The notes below the pieces were generated by a model. That model ran no database searches and was not told the origin of the DNA. It worked only from the letters and a program-made list of their open reading frames with translations. DNA of 64,000 nt, taken from Comamonadaceae bacterium CG_4_9_14_3_um_filter_60_33. GTDB lineage: Bacteria > Pseudomonadota > Gammaproteobacteria > Burkholderiales > Burkholderiaceae_C. Positions 45,110 through 54,810 of this stretch are shown piece by piece; the first letter of the stretch is position 1, and each line of letters opens with the position of its first letter. Location of the stretch: positions 1-64,000 of the forward strand of contig PFUD01000023.1 in the NCBI GenBank assembly GCA_002789915.1. The letters are read 5' to 3'. The position numbers were made by a program, and so were the translations under genes.

Positions 45110-45337
45110 TCATTTTTTTTCATTGCTTTTTTTGACGGGACGGCAGTCAAAGCAAAAAAACATCAAGGAATTCAGATACCGTTGGATGCTGCCTTTGCTA
45201 CGTGCCTTGTGTTTACCGCATTTGATGCAACTCCGCGTTTCACCGGGCGCTCCCATGGCTTGGAATGGCGTGCCGTTCTCCTTGACCAGATAGCGAAGAC
45301 CAGAGGCAGAGATTTTTGTCGATTCGTCGTTGTACAT
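45110..45337 (-). CDS. small zinc-ribbon-like protein
   Basis: 75 aa MYNDESTKISASGLRYLVKENGTPFQAMGAPGETRSCIKCGKHKARSKGSIQRYLNSLMFFCFDCRPVKK with two CxxC. Confidence 0.7.
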   Translation of the reverse strand: MYNDESTKISASGLRYLVKENGTPFQAMGAPGETRSCIKCGKHKARSKGSIQRYLNSLMFFCFDCRPVKKSNEKK

Positions 45338-45391
45338 GGCACTTTGATCCGCTTCTTGATGTTGAAGGAACAATCATTGTGCTTAGCCGCC

Positions 45392-45409
45392 GTTTCAGTG
45401 ATGTGACAA
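45392..45409 (-). promoter_or_regulatory. weak putative Pho box upstream of the zinc-ribbon gene
   Basis: Minus strand TTGTCAC-ATCA-CTGAAAC with CACAAT 10 bp downstream. Confidence 0.35.
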
Positions 45410-46240
45410 GGCATGGGAGAGGATCAATGACGCATCCAATGTAAACACATTGCTTTCCATTTGTAATTTCAACTCAAGTGGCTGCAACAAGGCAAATTGC
45501 GACACTTCACCGTCTTGATTGATGGGCGTGATGCCATCGGGAATCACGCCCGCGAACCAGTCAATCTGCTCCACCACGTAGCCAATGGCGCCGTCCCGGG
45601 CATTGGGATGCTGCACGATCACGCGGCCACCGGCATGCAATTGCTGAACAACATCAAGTTTGATCCCAGCTTCTTCCCATGTTTCACGTACCAGTGCTTT
45701 TGTCAAGTTGTCCGATGCAGGCACCAGCCCCCCTACCGTCGTGTCCCACAGACCGGGATCAATCGCTTTATCAAGTGACCGCTGCTGAACCCAGACATGA
45801 CCATTTGATGTGAATCCCACCAAATGAACTGCGCGCGTCGCGATTCCAAGCAGGCGAGCGACGCCACGCTCGACACAGGCTAATTGACGGTTCTCAGGAC
45901 TGAACACCGCCAACAGCTCGTCGCGCCACTGCTCGCGAACGCAGCCGATATTTTCTGTGCGACAGGCTTGCGCGATGTAAGCCAGGGCTTGTGTGCCCTG
46001 CCCGGTGATGTGCCAACAGTCATCGGCACTGCGCTCCAGCACAAACGCGTCCGTTTTCAGGCGCTGGCCATCTGGAACAATTTGCTTGAAACAATCCCGT
46101 TCAACGGACCCAATCCGCTCTCCATTGAGCAATAAGTCCTGTCTTGGCCGCAAGGGCGGACAGTTGGCTCTGGCATGCAGGGCATCCAGCCAAAGCGGGT
46201 TCAAGCAGCTTTGCTGCATAACCTTGTCTGGTCTTGTCAC
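45395..46240 (-). CDS. Nudix hydrolase with N-terminal DUF4743-like domain
   Basis: Nudix box GGLVPASDNLTKALVRETWEEAGI; stop/start overlap with phnX. Confidence 0.85.
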   Translation of the reverse strand: MTRPDKVMQQSCLNPLWLDALHARANCPPLRPRQDLLLNGERIGSVERDCFKQIVPDGQRLKTDAFVLERSADDCWHITGQGTQALAYIAQACRTENIGCVREQWRDELLAVFSPENRQLACVERGVARLLGIATRAVHLVGFTSNGHVWVQQRSLDKAIDPGLWDTTVGGLVPASDNLTKALVRETWEEAGIKLDVVQQLHAGGRVIVQHPNARDGAIGYVVEQIDWFAGVIPDGITPINQDGEVSQFALLQPLELKLQMESNVFTLDASLILSHALSHH

Positions 46241-47049
46241 GGGCGCTCTCCGCGCTTCAATCGCGCATTGATCTCGTCCAAAACAGGCAGTAAGTCAGTA
46301 ACACTGTCTATCACGTAGTGCGCCCCGGCAGCCTTGAATTCTGCGCCAACGCTGGATCGGATGGTTTCAAGTTGATCGCTCGAGGCCGCCTCGTACTCGG
46401 CAAGCGTCAATCCGGCGGGGCTACCTGAGAGCGCGACCCCAACGGTCCACATACCGGCGTTGACACCCTCGGCAATGCCAGGCAATGTGTCATCCACCTT
46501 GATGCAGTGGGCAACACTGCTGATTTTGAGGTCAAGAACGCATTGCAGCGCCATCCATGGCCCTGGTCGAGCACCTGCTTTCAGGTCATCGGCGCACACG
46601 GTGCAATCTGGCGAATAGCCCTTGGTGGTGGCCACAGCCATCAACTGGGTCATCACCTGGCGCGGATAGCCCGTGGTCGAACCAATCTTGATGCAGCGTG
46701 CGCGCAAGCCTTCCACCGTTCCCAGCGCACCCGGAATCAAGTCGGCGTGGGCACCCACCCTTTCCACCTGTAGCGGCAGGAAGGTCTGATAAATATGATC
46801 AATGTCTGCGTGACGCATCGCTGCCCCAAATTTTTCCTGCCAGCGTTTTCCGACGACAGGGTCATTGCCCAGCGCTTCAATATGTTGCCATTTACCCAAG
46901 CCCATGGGACCACGGGCTTCGGCCAGCGAAAGATCAAAATCGAAAGACTGCTTGAAAGCATCAACAAAAATCTGCGTCGGTGCAAAGGAACCGAAATCAA
47001 CGATCGTCCCGGCCCAGTCAAAAATCACGGCTTCAATGTGTGGGTGCAT
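46237..47049 (-). CDS. phnX: phosphonoacetaldehyde hydrolase
   Basis: HAD motif AVIFDWAGTIVDFGSFAPTQIFVDAF, GSTTGYPRQVM; start at 47049. Confidence 0.95.
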   Translation of the reverse strand: MHPHIEAVIFDWAGTIVDFGSFAPTQIFVDAFKQSFDFDLSLAEARGPMGLGKWQHIEALGNDPVVGKRWQEKFGAAMRHADIDHIYQTFLPLQVERVGAHADLIPGALGTVEGLRARCIKIGSTTGYPRQVMTQLMAVATTKGYSPDCTVCADDLKAGARPGPWMALQCVLDLKISSVAHCIKVDDTLPGIAEGVNAGMWTVGVALSGSPAGLTLAEYEAASSDQLETIRSSVGAEFKAAGAHYVIDSVTDLLPVLDEINARLKRGERP

Positions 47050-47149
47050 GAGGTGCTGTCTCCAAAGTTGGCCGGTGTTTAGCCGGTAGATTTCAGTGTC
47101 CGCGATCCGGCGCAGAAGGTATCTGTGTGCTGTTAGTCTGCAACCGGCG

Positions 47150-48268
47150 TCAAGCCAGAACCGGAACACCCATGTCGCGCAGTGTGTCGGCCACGGCCTG
47201 GACCACATGACGCATGTCTATGGGCATCAGTGCACCAATACAGCCAACCCGAAAGGTTTCGACCTGGGTCAGCTTGCCAGGGTAAAGGATGAACCCCCGA
47301 TCGCGCACCCCCTGGTAAAGCGTTTTGAAGTTGTAGCCCGGATGCTCTGGGGCGCGGAAGGTGACAATGATGGGCGACTGTACCGATGGTGACAGGAATG
47401 ATTTCAACCCAATGCCGCGCATGCCGTCGGTCAATGCAGCACAGTTCGCCGCATAACGCCCACCGCGAGCTGGGAGCCCACCTTCCTCATGAAACTGCGC
47501 CAACGCCTCATGCAAGGCAGCCACCACATGGGTGGACGGCGTAAAGCGCCACTGGCTGGTCTTTTGCATGTAAGTCCACTGGTCATACAAATCCATGGCC
47601 AGAGAGTGGCAATTGCCGGCACTGGCCTCCAACTTGGATTGGCGAATGATCACAAAACCCATACCAGGCACACCTTCGAGACATTTGCCCGACGAGGCAA
47701 TCAGCGCATCAAACGGCGTCGTGCGCACGTCAATGTCAATGGCAGCAAAGGAGCTCATGGCATCGATGATCAAACTGCGGCCATGGCGCGCCACCACCCT
47801 GGCAATATCGGCCAGCGGGTTCATGATGCCGGTGCCCGTTTCGCAATGGACTTGCGCCACGTGCGTGATGGTGGGATCGGCCATCAGCGCCGCCTCAATG
47901 GCTTGTGGATCGGCAGGTTGGTCTTCGGCAAAGGGGAGTTCAACCGCTTGCCGGCCAAGGTAAGTGAGAAGTTTCAGGATGCGCGCGCAATAGGCGCCAT
48001 TGTTAGGTACCAGCACCTTGCCGTCGCGTGGCACCAGGGTTCCTAAAGTCGCCTCCACCGAGAAGGTGCCGGAGCCTTGCAAAGGTACACAAACGTGGTT
48101 GCCGGCACCGTGTGCGATGGCAACAAGCTGGCTGCAAACCTCTGCGGTCATGCGATTGAAGGCGGCATCCCACGAGCCCCAATCATGCAGCATCGCCTGT
48201 TTGGTTCGCAGCGAGGTGGTCAGTGGTCCGGGCGTCAACAACAAGGGGTCGCGATCAATGACGTACAT
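47150..48268 (-). CDS. phnW: 2-aminoethylphosphonate--pyruvate transaminase
   Basis: [55 protein letters not shown]; next to phnX. Confidence 0.95.
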   Translation of the reverse strand: MYVIDRDPLLLTPGPLTTSLRTKQAMLHDWGSWDAAFNRMTAEVCSQLVAIAHGAGNHVCVPLQGSGTFSVEATLGTLVPRDGKVLVPNNGAYCARILKLLTYLGRQAVELPFAEDQPADPQAIEAALMADPTITHVAQVHCETGTGIMNPLADIARVVARHGRSLIIDAMSSFAAIDIDVRTTPFDALIASSGKCLEGVPGMGFVIIRQSKLEASAGNCHSLAMDLYDQWTYMQKTSQWRFTPSTHVVAALHEALAQFHEEGGLPARGGRYAANCAALTDGMRGIGLKSFLSPSVQSPIIVTFRAPEHPGYNFKTLYQGVRDRGFILYPGKLTQVETFRVGCIGALMPIDMRHVVQAVADTLRDMGVPVLA

Positions 48269-48283
48269 AAGTTTTCCCAAGGT

Positions 48284-49987
48284 CTATTGTTTGAATTGGC
48301 GCCAAGCCTGATGCCGACGCAATAGGAAATGCGCGACGACGGCGTACAGCAAGCTGACGACGAGGCAGGTCAGCACGATGATCGTTGCCATCGCAGCGGC
48401 GGGCCCGAGCTCGCCAGCCTCATCAAGGTTGAGGATGGACACCGATGCCGGCAGTGTTTGCGGTGAGTAGAGGAAAACAACCGCAGATACGGTGGTCATG
48501 GCGTTGATGAAAAGGTAACGAGAGATGTCCAGCACAGCCGGAAAGCAAACCGGCAAGGTGACGCGCCAAAAGGTGAGGTATTGCGGCACTTTGAGCGAAG
48601 CAGAAACCGCCTCGAATTCACGGTCAATGCTCTTGAGCGATGTGAGCGCCGTCAAGTGGCACGACGTGTAGTAGTGCACCACGTTGGCGACCACCATGAT
48701 GGTCAAGGTGTGGTACAGACCATTGAGCGGGTTGTCCGGATGGTTGAAAAACAGAATGTAACCAATGCCCAAGACCAAACCCGGAACGCCCATTGGCAGC
48801 GCAGTCATGGCCTGCAACACCGGGCGCAGCCAAGCGGGGCCGCCTTTTGTTTTCTCAACCAGATAGGCCGTCACGAAAATAAACGGCGTTCCCACTGAGG
48901 CGGTCAGCGCCGCCATCTTTAAGCTGTTCAGGTAGGCATCCAGAACACCGGCTTCAGCCAGGCCGTAGATGTAATGGTTAAGTGTCAGTTCAAGGTTGTA
49001 AGGCCAGAAGCTGACCACGGAGGCATAGCCAGCCATGCCGAGCACGCCGATCATGGCAACCGCGATGACCACACAGTAAAGCAGCAAGGGCAGATCACGC
49101 CGCCAGTCAGGCTTGGGCCGATAGGGCACCGCGCGCGCGGTCAAACTGGCCTGCTGTTTGCGTTGAACCCGCCAATCCACAATGAAAGCCACCAGCACCG
49201 GTGCCAGCAACAACAGGGCGACAACAGCACCCCGACCAAAATTTTGCTGGCCGACAACCTGAACATAAATCTCCACCGCCAGCACCTGAAAATTGCCGCC
49301 GATCACCTTGGGAATACCAAATTCACTGACCGAGTAAGAAAACACAACCAGGGCAGCACTGATCAAGCCGTAACGTGCGCCAGGGAGCGTGACCGTGCGA
49401 AACTTGCGCCAACGCGATGCCGACAAGGCATCTGCAGCTTCAAACAGTCGCCCATCCGCCGTTGCCAAAGCCACCACAAGGATCATGAGAGCGTGTGGGA
49501 AGCTGGCGTAAACGGTTGCCATGATGATGCCGATGGGTCCATAAACCGAACTGTCTCCGAGCCAGGACTTCAACACGCCCTGCGTGCCAAACCACTGGAT
49601 GAACGAAATAGCACCCACCAGCGAGGGTCCAAGTAATGCGGACAAGCCAACGATGCGCCACAGTCCGGTCAGGGGAATGCAGGCGCGCTGAATGGCATAG
49701 GCATAAAGAAAGGCCAGCGGCACCGTGATCAGTGTCACGACTGCTGCGACCCACAGCGTGTTCCAAACTGCGGTCAACATGCCTGCTGTTGCAGCAAACT
49801 CCCTGAAGCGGGTCAAGCTGAATTGGCCCAGGTCGTCCTGAACGCTCTCGGCCAGCAGCGTGCCAATGGGCAGCAGCAAAAAGACGCACAGCGCCATGGC
49901 TGCCGTGCTTAAGAGCCAACCAGGCAGGTGAGCCTCCCAGTGACTTCCACCCGTTCGAATGGGCATGGCAGATGAGGCGAGTGTCAT
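48284..49987 (-). CDS. 2-aminoethylphosphonate ABC transporter permease (fused, two permease domains)
   Basis: About 567 aa with duplicated permease domain, in phn cluster. Confidence 0.87.
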   Translation of the reverse strand: MTLASSAMPIRTGGSHWEAHLPGWLLSTAAMALCVFLLLPIGTLLAESVQDDLGQFSLTRFREFAATAGMLTAVWNTLWVAAVVTLITVPLAFLYAYAIQRACIPLTGLWRIVGLSALLGPSLVGAISFIQWFGTQGVLKSWLGDSSVYGPIGIIMATVYASFPHALMILVVALATADGRLFEAADALSASRWRKFRTVTLPGARYGLISAALVVFSYSVSEFGIPKVIGGNFQVLAVEIYVQVVGQQNFGRGAVVALLLLAPVLVAFIVDWRVQRKQQASLTARAVPYRPKPDWRRDLPLLLYCVVIAVAMIGVLGMAGYASVVSFWPYNLELTLNHYIYGLAEAGVLDAYLNSLKMAALTASVGTPFIFVTAYLVEKTKGGPAWLRPVLQAMTALPMGVPGLVLGIGYILFFNHPDNPLNGLYHTLTIMVVANVVHYYTSCHLTALTSLKSIDREFEAVSASLKVPQYLTFWRVTLPVCFPAVLDISRYLFINAMTTVSAVVFLYSPQTLPASVSILNLDEAGELGPAAAMATIIVLTCLVVSLLYAVVAHFLLRRHQAWRQFKQ

Positions 49988-51063
49988 GCAGTCGCTGGCA
50001 TCGGGCTCAGGTGCTCGGCAGGAATGCCAACGCGCACGATGGCGCCCGCATTGATCGGCCGACCATCCAGATAGTTGCTCGAAAATTGTGCCACCAAGGG
50101 ACGATTTTGGCCCGACTTGGCGTCAAGCGTCACCAGGGAATATGGTCCCAGAAACTCGTATTTCAGAACTTTTGCCGTGAAGCTGTTTTCACAGTCGTCC
50201 AGAATGTTGTACAGACAGATGTCTTCTGGCCGGACATAGAAGCGGTGGTTGCGGGTTTGATCGATGGGAACGCCACAGCGCAGCATCAAGTCGCCAGCGC
50301 GAACATGCTGCATACCGGCCGGGCAAGCGTCAATCTGGTTGCCTCGTCCAATGAAATCGGCGACAAAGTCATTGTCCGGCGAACGGTAAACATCTTTCGG
50401 CTTGCCAACCTGCTGAATTCGACCTTGCTTCATGACCACGATGCGGTCGGCCATGGCCAGGGCTTCTTCCTGATCATGGGTGACCATGATGGTGGTCACG
50501 CCCAATCTTGTCTGAAGACTGCGAATCTCGGACCTGAGTCTGACCCGCTCAATGGCGTCCAGCGCAGACAGCGGTTCATCCAGCAACAACAAGTCGGGTG
50601 ATGTGGCGAGCGCCCGCGCCAAAGCGATCCGCTGCTGCTGCCCACCCGACAATTGCGCAGGAAACTTGCTCTGCGTGCCAGGCAAGCCAACCAGTTCCAA
50701 CATTTCAGCAACACGACGCGTGATACCTTGCCGACCCACCTTGCGATCACCCTTTTGGCTGGCCAGCCCATAGGCTACGTTGTCACTCACACACAGGTTG
50801 GGGAAAAGCGCATAGGACTGAAACACAATGCCGTAGTCGCGCCGTGCGGGGGAGAGTCTGGAGATGTCCCGCCCGGCGTGCACAACCTGGCCGCTGTCCT
50901 GCAACTCCAGACCGGCCAAAGCGCGCAACAGCGTCGTTTTGCCACAGCCGGAGGGACCGAGCAGAACAACGAATTCGCCTTCATCAATGGCCAGGTCAAT
51001 CTGATCCAGGGCCACAAAGTTGCCATAGCGCTTGGTCAGTTGCTTGATGTCTAGGTGTGCCAT
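49984..51063 (-). CDS. 2-aminoethylphosphonate ABC transporter ATP-binding protein
   Basis: [50 protein letters not shown] plus TOBE-like C-terminus; start MAHLDIKQLTKRYG. Confidence 0.88.
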   Translation of the reverse strand: MAHLDIKQLTKRYGNFVALDQIDLAIDEGEFVVLLGPSGCGKTTLLRALAGLELQDSGQVVHAGRDISRLSPARRDYGIVFQSYALFPNLCVSDNVAYGLASQKGDRKVGRQGITRRVAEMLELVGLPGTQSKFPAQLSGGQQQRIALARALATSPDLLLLDEPLSALDAIERVRLRSEIRSLQTRLGVTTIMVTHDQEEALAMADRIVVMKQGRIQQVGKPKDVYRSPDNDFVADFIGRGNQIDACPAGMQHVRAGDLMLRCGVPIDQTRNHRFYVRPEDICLYNILDDCENSFTAKVLKYEFLGPYSLVTLDAKSGQNRPLVAQFSSNYLDGRPINAGAIVRVGIPAEHLSPMPATA

Positions 51064-51088
51064 GGAAACCTTGGGAAACAATACGCTC

Positions 51089-52120
51089 TTACTTCTTGGG
51101 TTCCGATTTGGTCGAGTAACGCTTTTGCCATTCGGCAAGAACCACACCTCGGTTTTCACCCATCCATTCGAAGTCGTTTTTCACCAGACGCTTTTCGTAA
51201 TCATTAGGCACATACTTCAGGCGCGTGGCAATGCCAGGAATGGCCACCACCGCAAAGTTCTTGGCGTAGAGTTGGTTGGCTTCCAGTGACGAAGTCCAGT
51301 CAGCCAGTTTTTTGGCAGCTTCAAAATGCGGCGTGCCCTTGACGATGGCAGTGGCCTCGATGTCCCAGCCCAGACCCTCCTTGGGAAAGATGATGTCGAT
51401 CGGTGCGCCCTTGGCTCGCACGGTGTTGGCACGGTATTCGAAAGAGATGCCGACCGGGAACTCACCAGCACCCGCCATGACGCACGGCTTGGAACCCGAG
51501 TGGGTATAAACCGCCACGTTCTCATGCAACTTGTCCATATAGTCCCAGCCGCCCTTTTCGCCAAACATCTGCAACCAGGCAGTAACGTCAAGAAACCCGG
51601 TGCCCGAGGAGTTCGGGTTGGGCATGACGACCTTGCCCTTGAATTCTGGCTTCAGCAAGTCTTTCCAGCTTTCAATGCGGGGCAGACCCAGCTTCTGCAT
51701 TTCAGCCACGTTGTAGCAAACAGCAGCACCCCAGACATCCATTCCGACCCAGGTCGGTGGATTGGCTACAGCCCGAAAACGGGGGTTGATGGCTTTCAAA
51801 TTGACCGGCGCATAGCCTTGCAACATGTTTTCTCGGTCAAAGACCACCATGCTGGAAACGGCAACACCCATGATGACATCGGCCACGGGCTTGTTTTTTT
51901 CTGCCAACAGCTTGGCCGTAATGATGCCTGTGGAATCACGGGTCCACTTGAGTTCGATGTCGGGGTTGGTCTTGTTGAAAGACTCCTGGTAGGCCTTGAG
52001 CTGGTCGGTCTCCAGTGCCGTGTAAACGTTCAACACGGTTTTTTCTGCCAAGGCAGGAAGTGCAGCGGCCAATGAGAAACCAGAGACTGCAATGCATGTA
52101 GCTAAACGTTTCAGATTCAT
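51089..52120 (-). CDS. 2-aminoethylphosphonate ABC transporter substrate-binding protein
   Basis: Signal peptide MNLKRLATCIAVSGFSLAAALPALA; iron(III)/AEP-type SBP; phn cluster. Confidence 0.87.
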   Translation of the reverse strand: MNLKRLATCIAVSGFSLAAALPALAEKTVLNVYTALETDQLKAYQESFNKTNPDIELKWTRDSTGIITAKLLAEKNKPVADVIMGVAVSSMVVFDRENMLQGYAPVNLKAINPRFRAVANPPTWVGMDVWGAAVCYNVAEMQKLGLPRIESWKDLLKPEFKGKVVMPNPNSSGTGFLDVTAWLQMFGEKGGWDYMDKLHENVAVYTHSGSKPCVMAGAGEFPVGISFEYRANTVRAKGAPIDIIFPKEGLGWDIEATAIVKGTPHFEAAKKLADWTSSLEANQLYAKNFAVVAIPGIATRLKYVPNDYEKRLVKNDFEWMGENRGVVLAEWQKRYSTKSEPKK

Positions 52121-52229
52121 GTGGATTTTCCTTAATGAAATGGAGAAAACATGTCGCAGCAAACAACCTGATCCTGTTGCCAATAGGCTTTGATTGCGCG
52201 GGCATGAGCAGGTAGTTTATGGATCGTTT

Positions 52230-52247
52230 GTGACAAATTGTTGACAA
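52230..52247 (-). promoter_or_regulatory. putative Pho box for the phnS-T-U-W-X operon
   Basis: Minus strand TTGTCAA-CAAT-TTGTCAC, with TAAACT 10 bp downstream. Confidence 0.7.
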
Positions 52248-52310
52248 TCTACAAAGTGAATTGATGCATTAAACTGATCGTTTCCCAGACAAAAATGCAA
52301 ACATTAACTT

Positions 52311-52994
52311 ATGCAGAACCCGATAAATGACCCCCTGTTTCTGGTCCAGAGCACGTCTTTGACGCGACTGGTAACCGAGTCGGTCGAGAAACTTATTCTT
52401 TCGGGTGAACTCGCGCCTGGCGTCAAACTCAATGAGGTCGCCTTGGCCGAGCGCTTGCGCGTCTCACGGGGGCCGTTGAGAGAGGCGTTTCGTACGCTTG
52501 AAGAGTCAGGACTCATCCACCAGGAAAAGAATCGGGGCGCGTTTGTCCGGGTGATCGAGTTGGACGAAGCCGCCGACATCTACGATGTACGCGCCGGACT
52601 CGACGCCATTGCCGGCCGCTTGTTGGCCACACGCATCACTGCTGAACAACTGGCTACTCTGCGAGCTTTAACCAACAGCATGCTTGCGGTCGGAGCACAA
52701 GAGATTGACCGATTCCACGCCATGAACCTGGCTTTTCATGACCAGATCGTGAAGATGGTTGGCAACCCCACCTTGAGAGAGACCTACAGCAAACTCATCA
52801 AGCAGCTCACGCTGTTCCGAAAGCGCAACCTATTGGCGCCAAAGGCGATTCCCCGCTTTGCCGAGGAGCACAGCGCCATCGTCGACTTGCTTGAAGCCGG
52901 AGACGCCGCTGCTTGCGCAGAGGCCCTCTTTGCACACGCCCAAGGTGGGCGCCTGCGCATGCTACAGGATGGTAATTTGGCAGGGGTGTCATGA
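52311..52994 (+). CDS. GntR-family (FadR/FCD subfamily) transcriptional regulator
   Basis: wHTH LNEVALAERLRVSRGPLREAFRTLEESGLI plus FCD domain. Confidence 0.88.
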   Translation: MQNPINDPLFLVQSTSLTRLVTESVEKLILSGELAPGVKLNEVALAERLRVSRGPLREAFRTLEESGLIHQEKNRGAFVRVIELDEAADIYDVRAGLDAIAGRLLATRITAEQLATLRALTNSMLAVGAQEIDRFHAMNLAFHDQIVKMVGNPTLRETYSKLIKQLTLFRKRNLLAPKAIPRFAEEHSAIVDLLEAGDAAACAEALFAHAQGGRLRMLQDGNLAGVS

Positions 52995-54346
52995 TGAACA
53001 CGGTATTTGACCGGTCCGAGGGTGACGTCAATTTGGGAGATCGTCGCCGGATTTGGCAGAACAAAGAGCTCGATGACAGCACGCGTGAACTACTGGCTGA
53101 GGATGCCCGGTGGTTTCTTCACCAATCGATGTCCACGCCTTGTCTCAACGCCATTGTTGCTGCGCAAGGCGCCTGGTTGACCGACACGGCCGGCCGACGC
53201 ATTCTTGACTTTCATGGCAACAGCTTGCATCAGGTGGGCTATGGTCATCCCAAAGTGGTGGCCGCCATGCGCAGCACTTTGGAACAACTGCCCTTCAGCC
53301 CACGTCGCTACACCAACCGCCCCGTCATCGAACTGGCGCGCCGCCTGTGCACGGCAGCACCCATCGAAGAAGCCAAACTGTTGTTTGCACCGGGTGGCAC
53401 TGCCGCCATCGGCATGGCGCTAAAACTGGCGCGCGTGGTCACGGGCCGTTTCAAGACCCTGTCGATGTGGGACTCTTTTCATGGCGCCTCGCTGGATGCC
53501 ATTTCGATTGGCGGCGAAGCAGTTTTTCGCAAAGGCATTGGCCCTTTGCTGCCCGGCGCCGAACATGTGCCGCCCTGTGACCCCGGCCACTGCGCGTTTG
53601 GCTGCGGCGGCCAGTGCACCTTGCGCTGCGTTGACTACATTGACTATTGTCTTAAGAAGGAAGGCGACGTTGCCGCGGTGATTGTCGAAACCGTGCGTTG
53701 CACCGACGTGCAAATTCCTCCCGTTGAGTACTACCGTCGATTAAGAGACATCTGTACGCGCCATGGCGCCTTGTTGATCCTGGACGAAATTCCCATTGCC
53801 ATGGGCCGAACCGGCACCCTGTTCGCCATTGAGCACTATGGCATCGAGCCCGACATGGTTGTCATCGGCAAGGGGCTGGGCGGTGGCAGCATGCCACTGG
53901 CGGCATTGATCACCCACGCTAAATTTGATGTCGCTCCACATATCTCGTTGGGCCATTACACCCATGAAAAAAATCCTGTTGCCTGCGCGGCCGGCCTGGC
54001 TGTTCTTGAGGTGATCGATGAAGAAGGTCTGCTTGAGCGCAGCCGGAGTTTGGGGGCGACTGCCCTGGAGCGGTTAAAGCGGCTCACCGCCGAATTACCC
54101 GTGATTGCAGAGGTTCGCGGCGTTGGACTGCTGCTGGGCATTGAATTGCGCGACAGTGGCTGGCGCTCTGGCACCGACATGGCAGAGGCTGTGCTTTATC
54201 GCTGCCTGACATCTGGCCTTTCCTTCAAAATTGGCCAAGGCAATGTGCTGGTGCTGTCACCTCCACTGAATATTCTGGAAGAGGAACTTTGGTGGGCGCT
54301 TGACAGCATCGAGGCAGCGCTTCGGGCAGAAGTGAACGCTTCATAG
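52991..54346 (+). CDS. class-III PLP aminotransferase-fold enzyme, candidate (R)-1-hydroxy-2-aminoethylphosphonate ammonia-lyase (PbfA)
   Basis: ALLILDEIPIAMGRTGTLFA and MVVIGKGLGGGSMPLAALI (PLP Lys); adjacent to phnWX, overlaps the GntR regulator (ATGA). Confidence 0.75.
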   Translation: MMNTVFDRSEGDVNLGDRRRIWQNKELDDSTRELLAEDARWFLHQSMSTPCLNAIVAAQGAWLTDTAGRRILDFHGNSLHQVGYGHPKVVAAMRSTLEQLPFSPRRYTNRPVIELARRLCTAAPIEEAKLLFAPGGTAAIGMALKLARVVTGRFKTLSMWDSFHGASLDAISIGGEAVFRKGIGPLLPGAEHVPPCDPGHCAFGCGGQCTLRCVDYIDYCLKKEGDVAAVIVETVRCTDVQIPPVEYYRRLRDICTRHGALLILDEIPIAMGRTGTLFAIEHYGIEPDMVVIGKGLGGGSMPLAALITHAKFDVAPHISLGHYTHEKNPVACAAGLAVLEVIDEEGLLERSRSLGATALERLKRLTAELPVIAEVRGVGLLLGIELRDSGWRSGTDMAEAVLYRCLTSGLSFKIGQGNVLVLSPPLNILEEELWWALDSIEAALRAEVNAS

Positions 54347-54360
54347 CAATGGTATTTTTC

Positions 54361-54810
54361 ATGTCTAAAATTTTTTCATTTCTGCTTTTAACTTTGCTTT
54401 TTGCGCCGAACAGCCAGGCGCGGGAGTCACAGCCCTGCGCTGCCTCGATCAGCGAACTGAGAAACTTGCTTGATGACCAGACTTTTCCCCTGCAATGGGA
54501 GGAGACCACCATGGACGACGGGAAGCCATTGATGCTGTCAATTCATGACAAGAACGGCGCCCTGTCGGTGCAGTTCATCAAAACCCGACACGGACTATGG
54601 GCCGAGAGCCTTGGCGTTGTCTGCAAAACAGAGCTTGCCCTGGAAATCAGATTCACCAGTGAGCAGATTCAGTTTGGCCCTGCGGCCGGCTGGCTTTTGC
54701 GATCTGCATTGGGCAACGGTGGCAAATTTACGCTGACTCAGCTTGGGCCCAAACAGCTCCGCATTGCCACAACCGGCTGGAGCGGTATTTTTAACCAAAC
54801 TGACAAATAA
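54361..54810 (+). CDS. secreted hypothetical protein
   Basis: N-terminal signal-like MSKIFSFLLLTLLFAPNSQA; no recognised family. Confidence 0.6.
   Translation: MSKIFSFLLLTLLFAPNSQARESQPCAASISELRNLLDDQTFPLQWEETTMDDGKPLMLSIHDKNGALSVQFIKTRHGLWAESLGVVCKTELALEIRFTSEQIQFGPAAGWLLRSALGNGGKFTLTQLGPKQLRIATTGWSGIFNQTDK

Noticed and set aside
46237-47208. Upstream-extended ORF starts (phnX, pstS, pstA, sucA, prpE, pilF, hfq, phnS)
   Set aside because: Extensions encode no conserved sequence or run into neighbouring genes; internal starts were preferred from family N-termini or signal peptides
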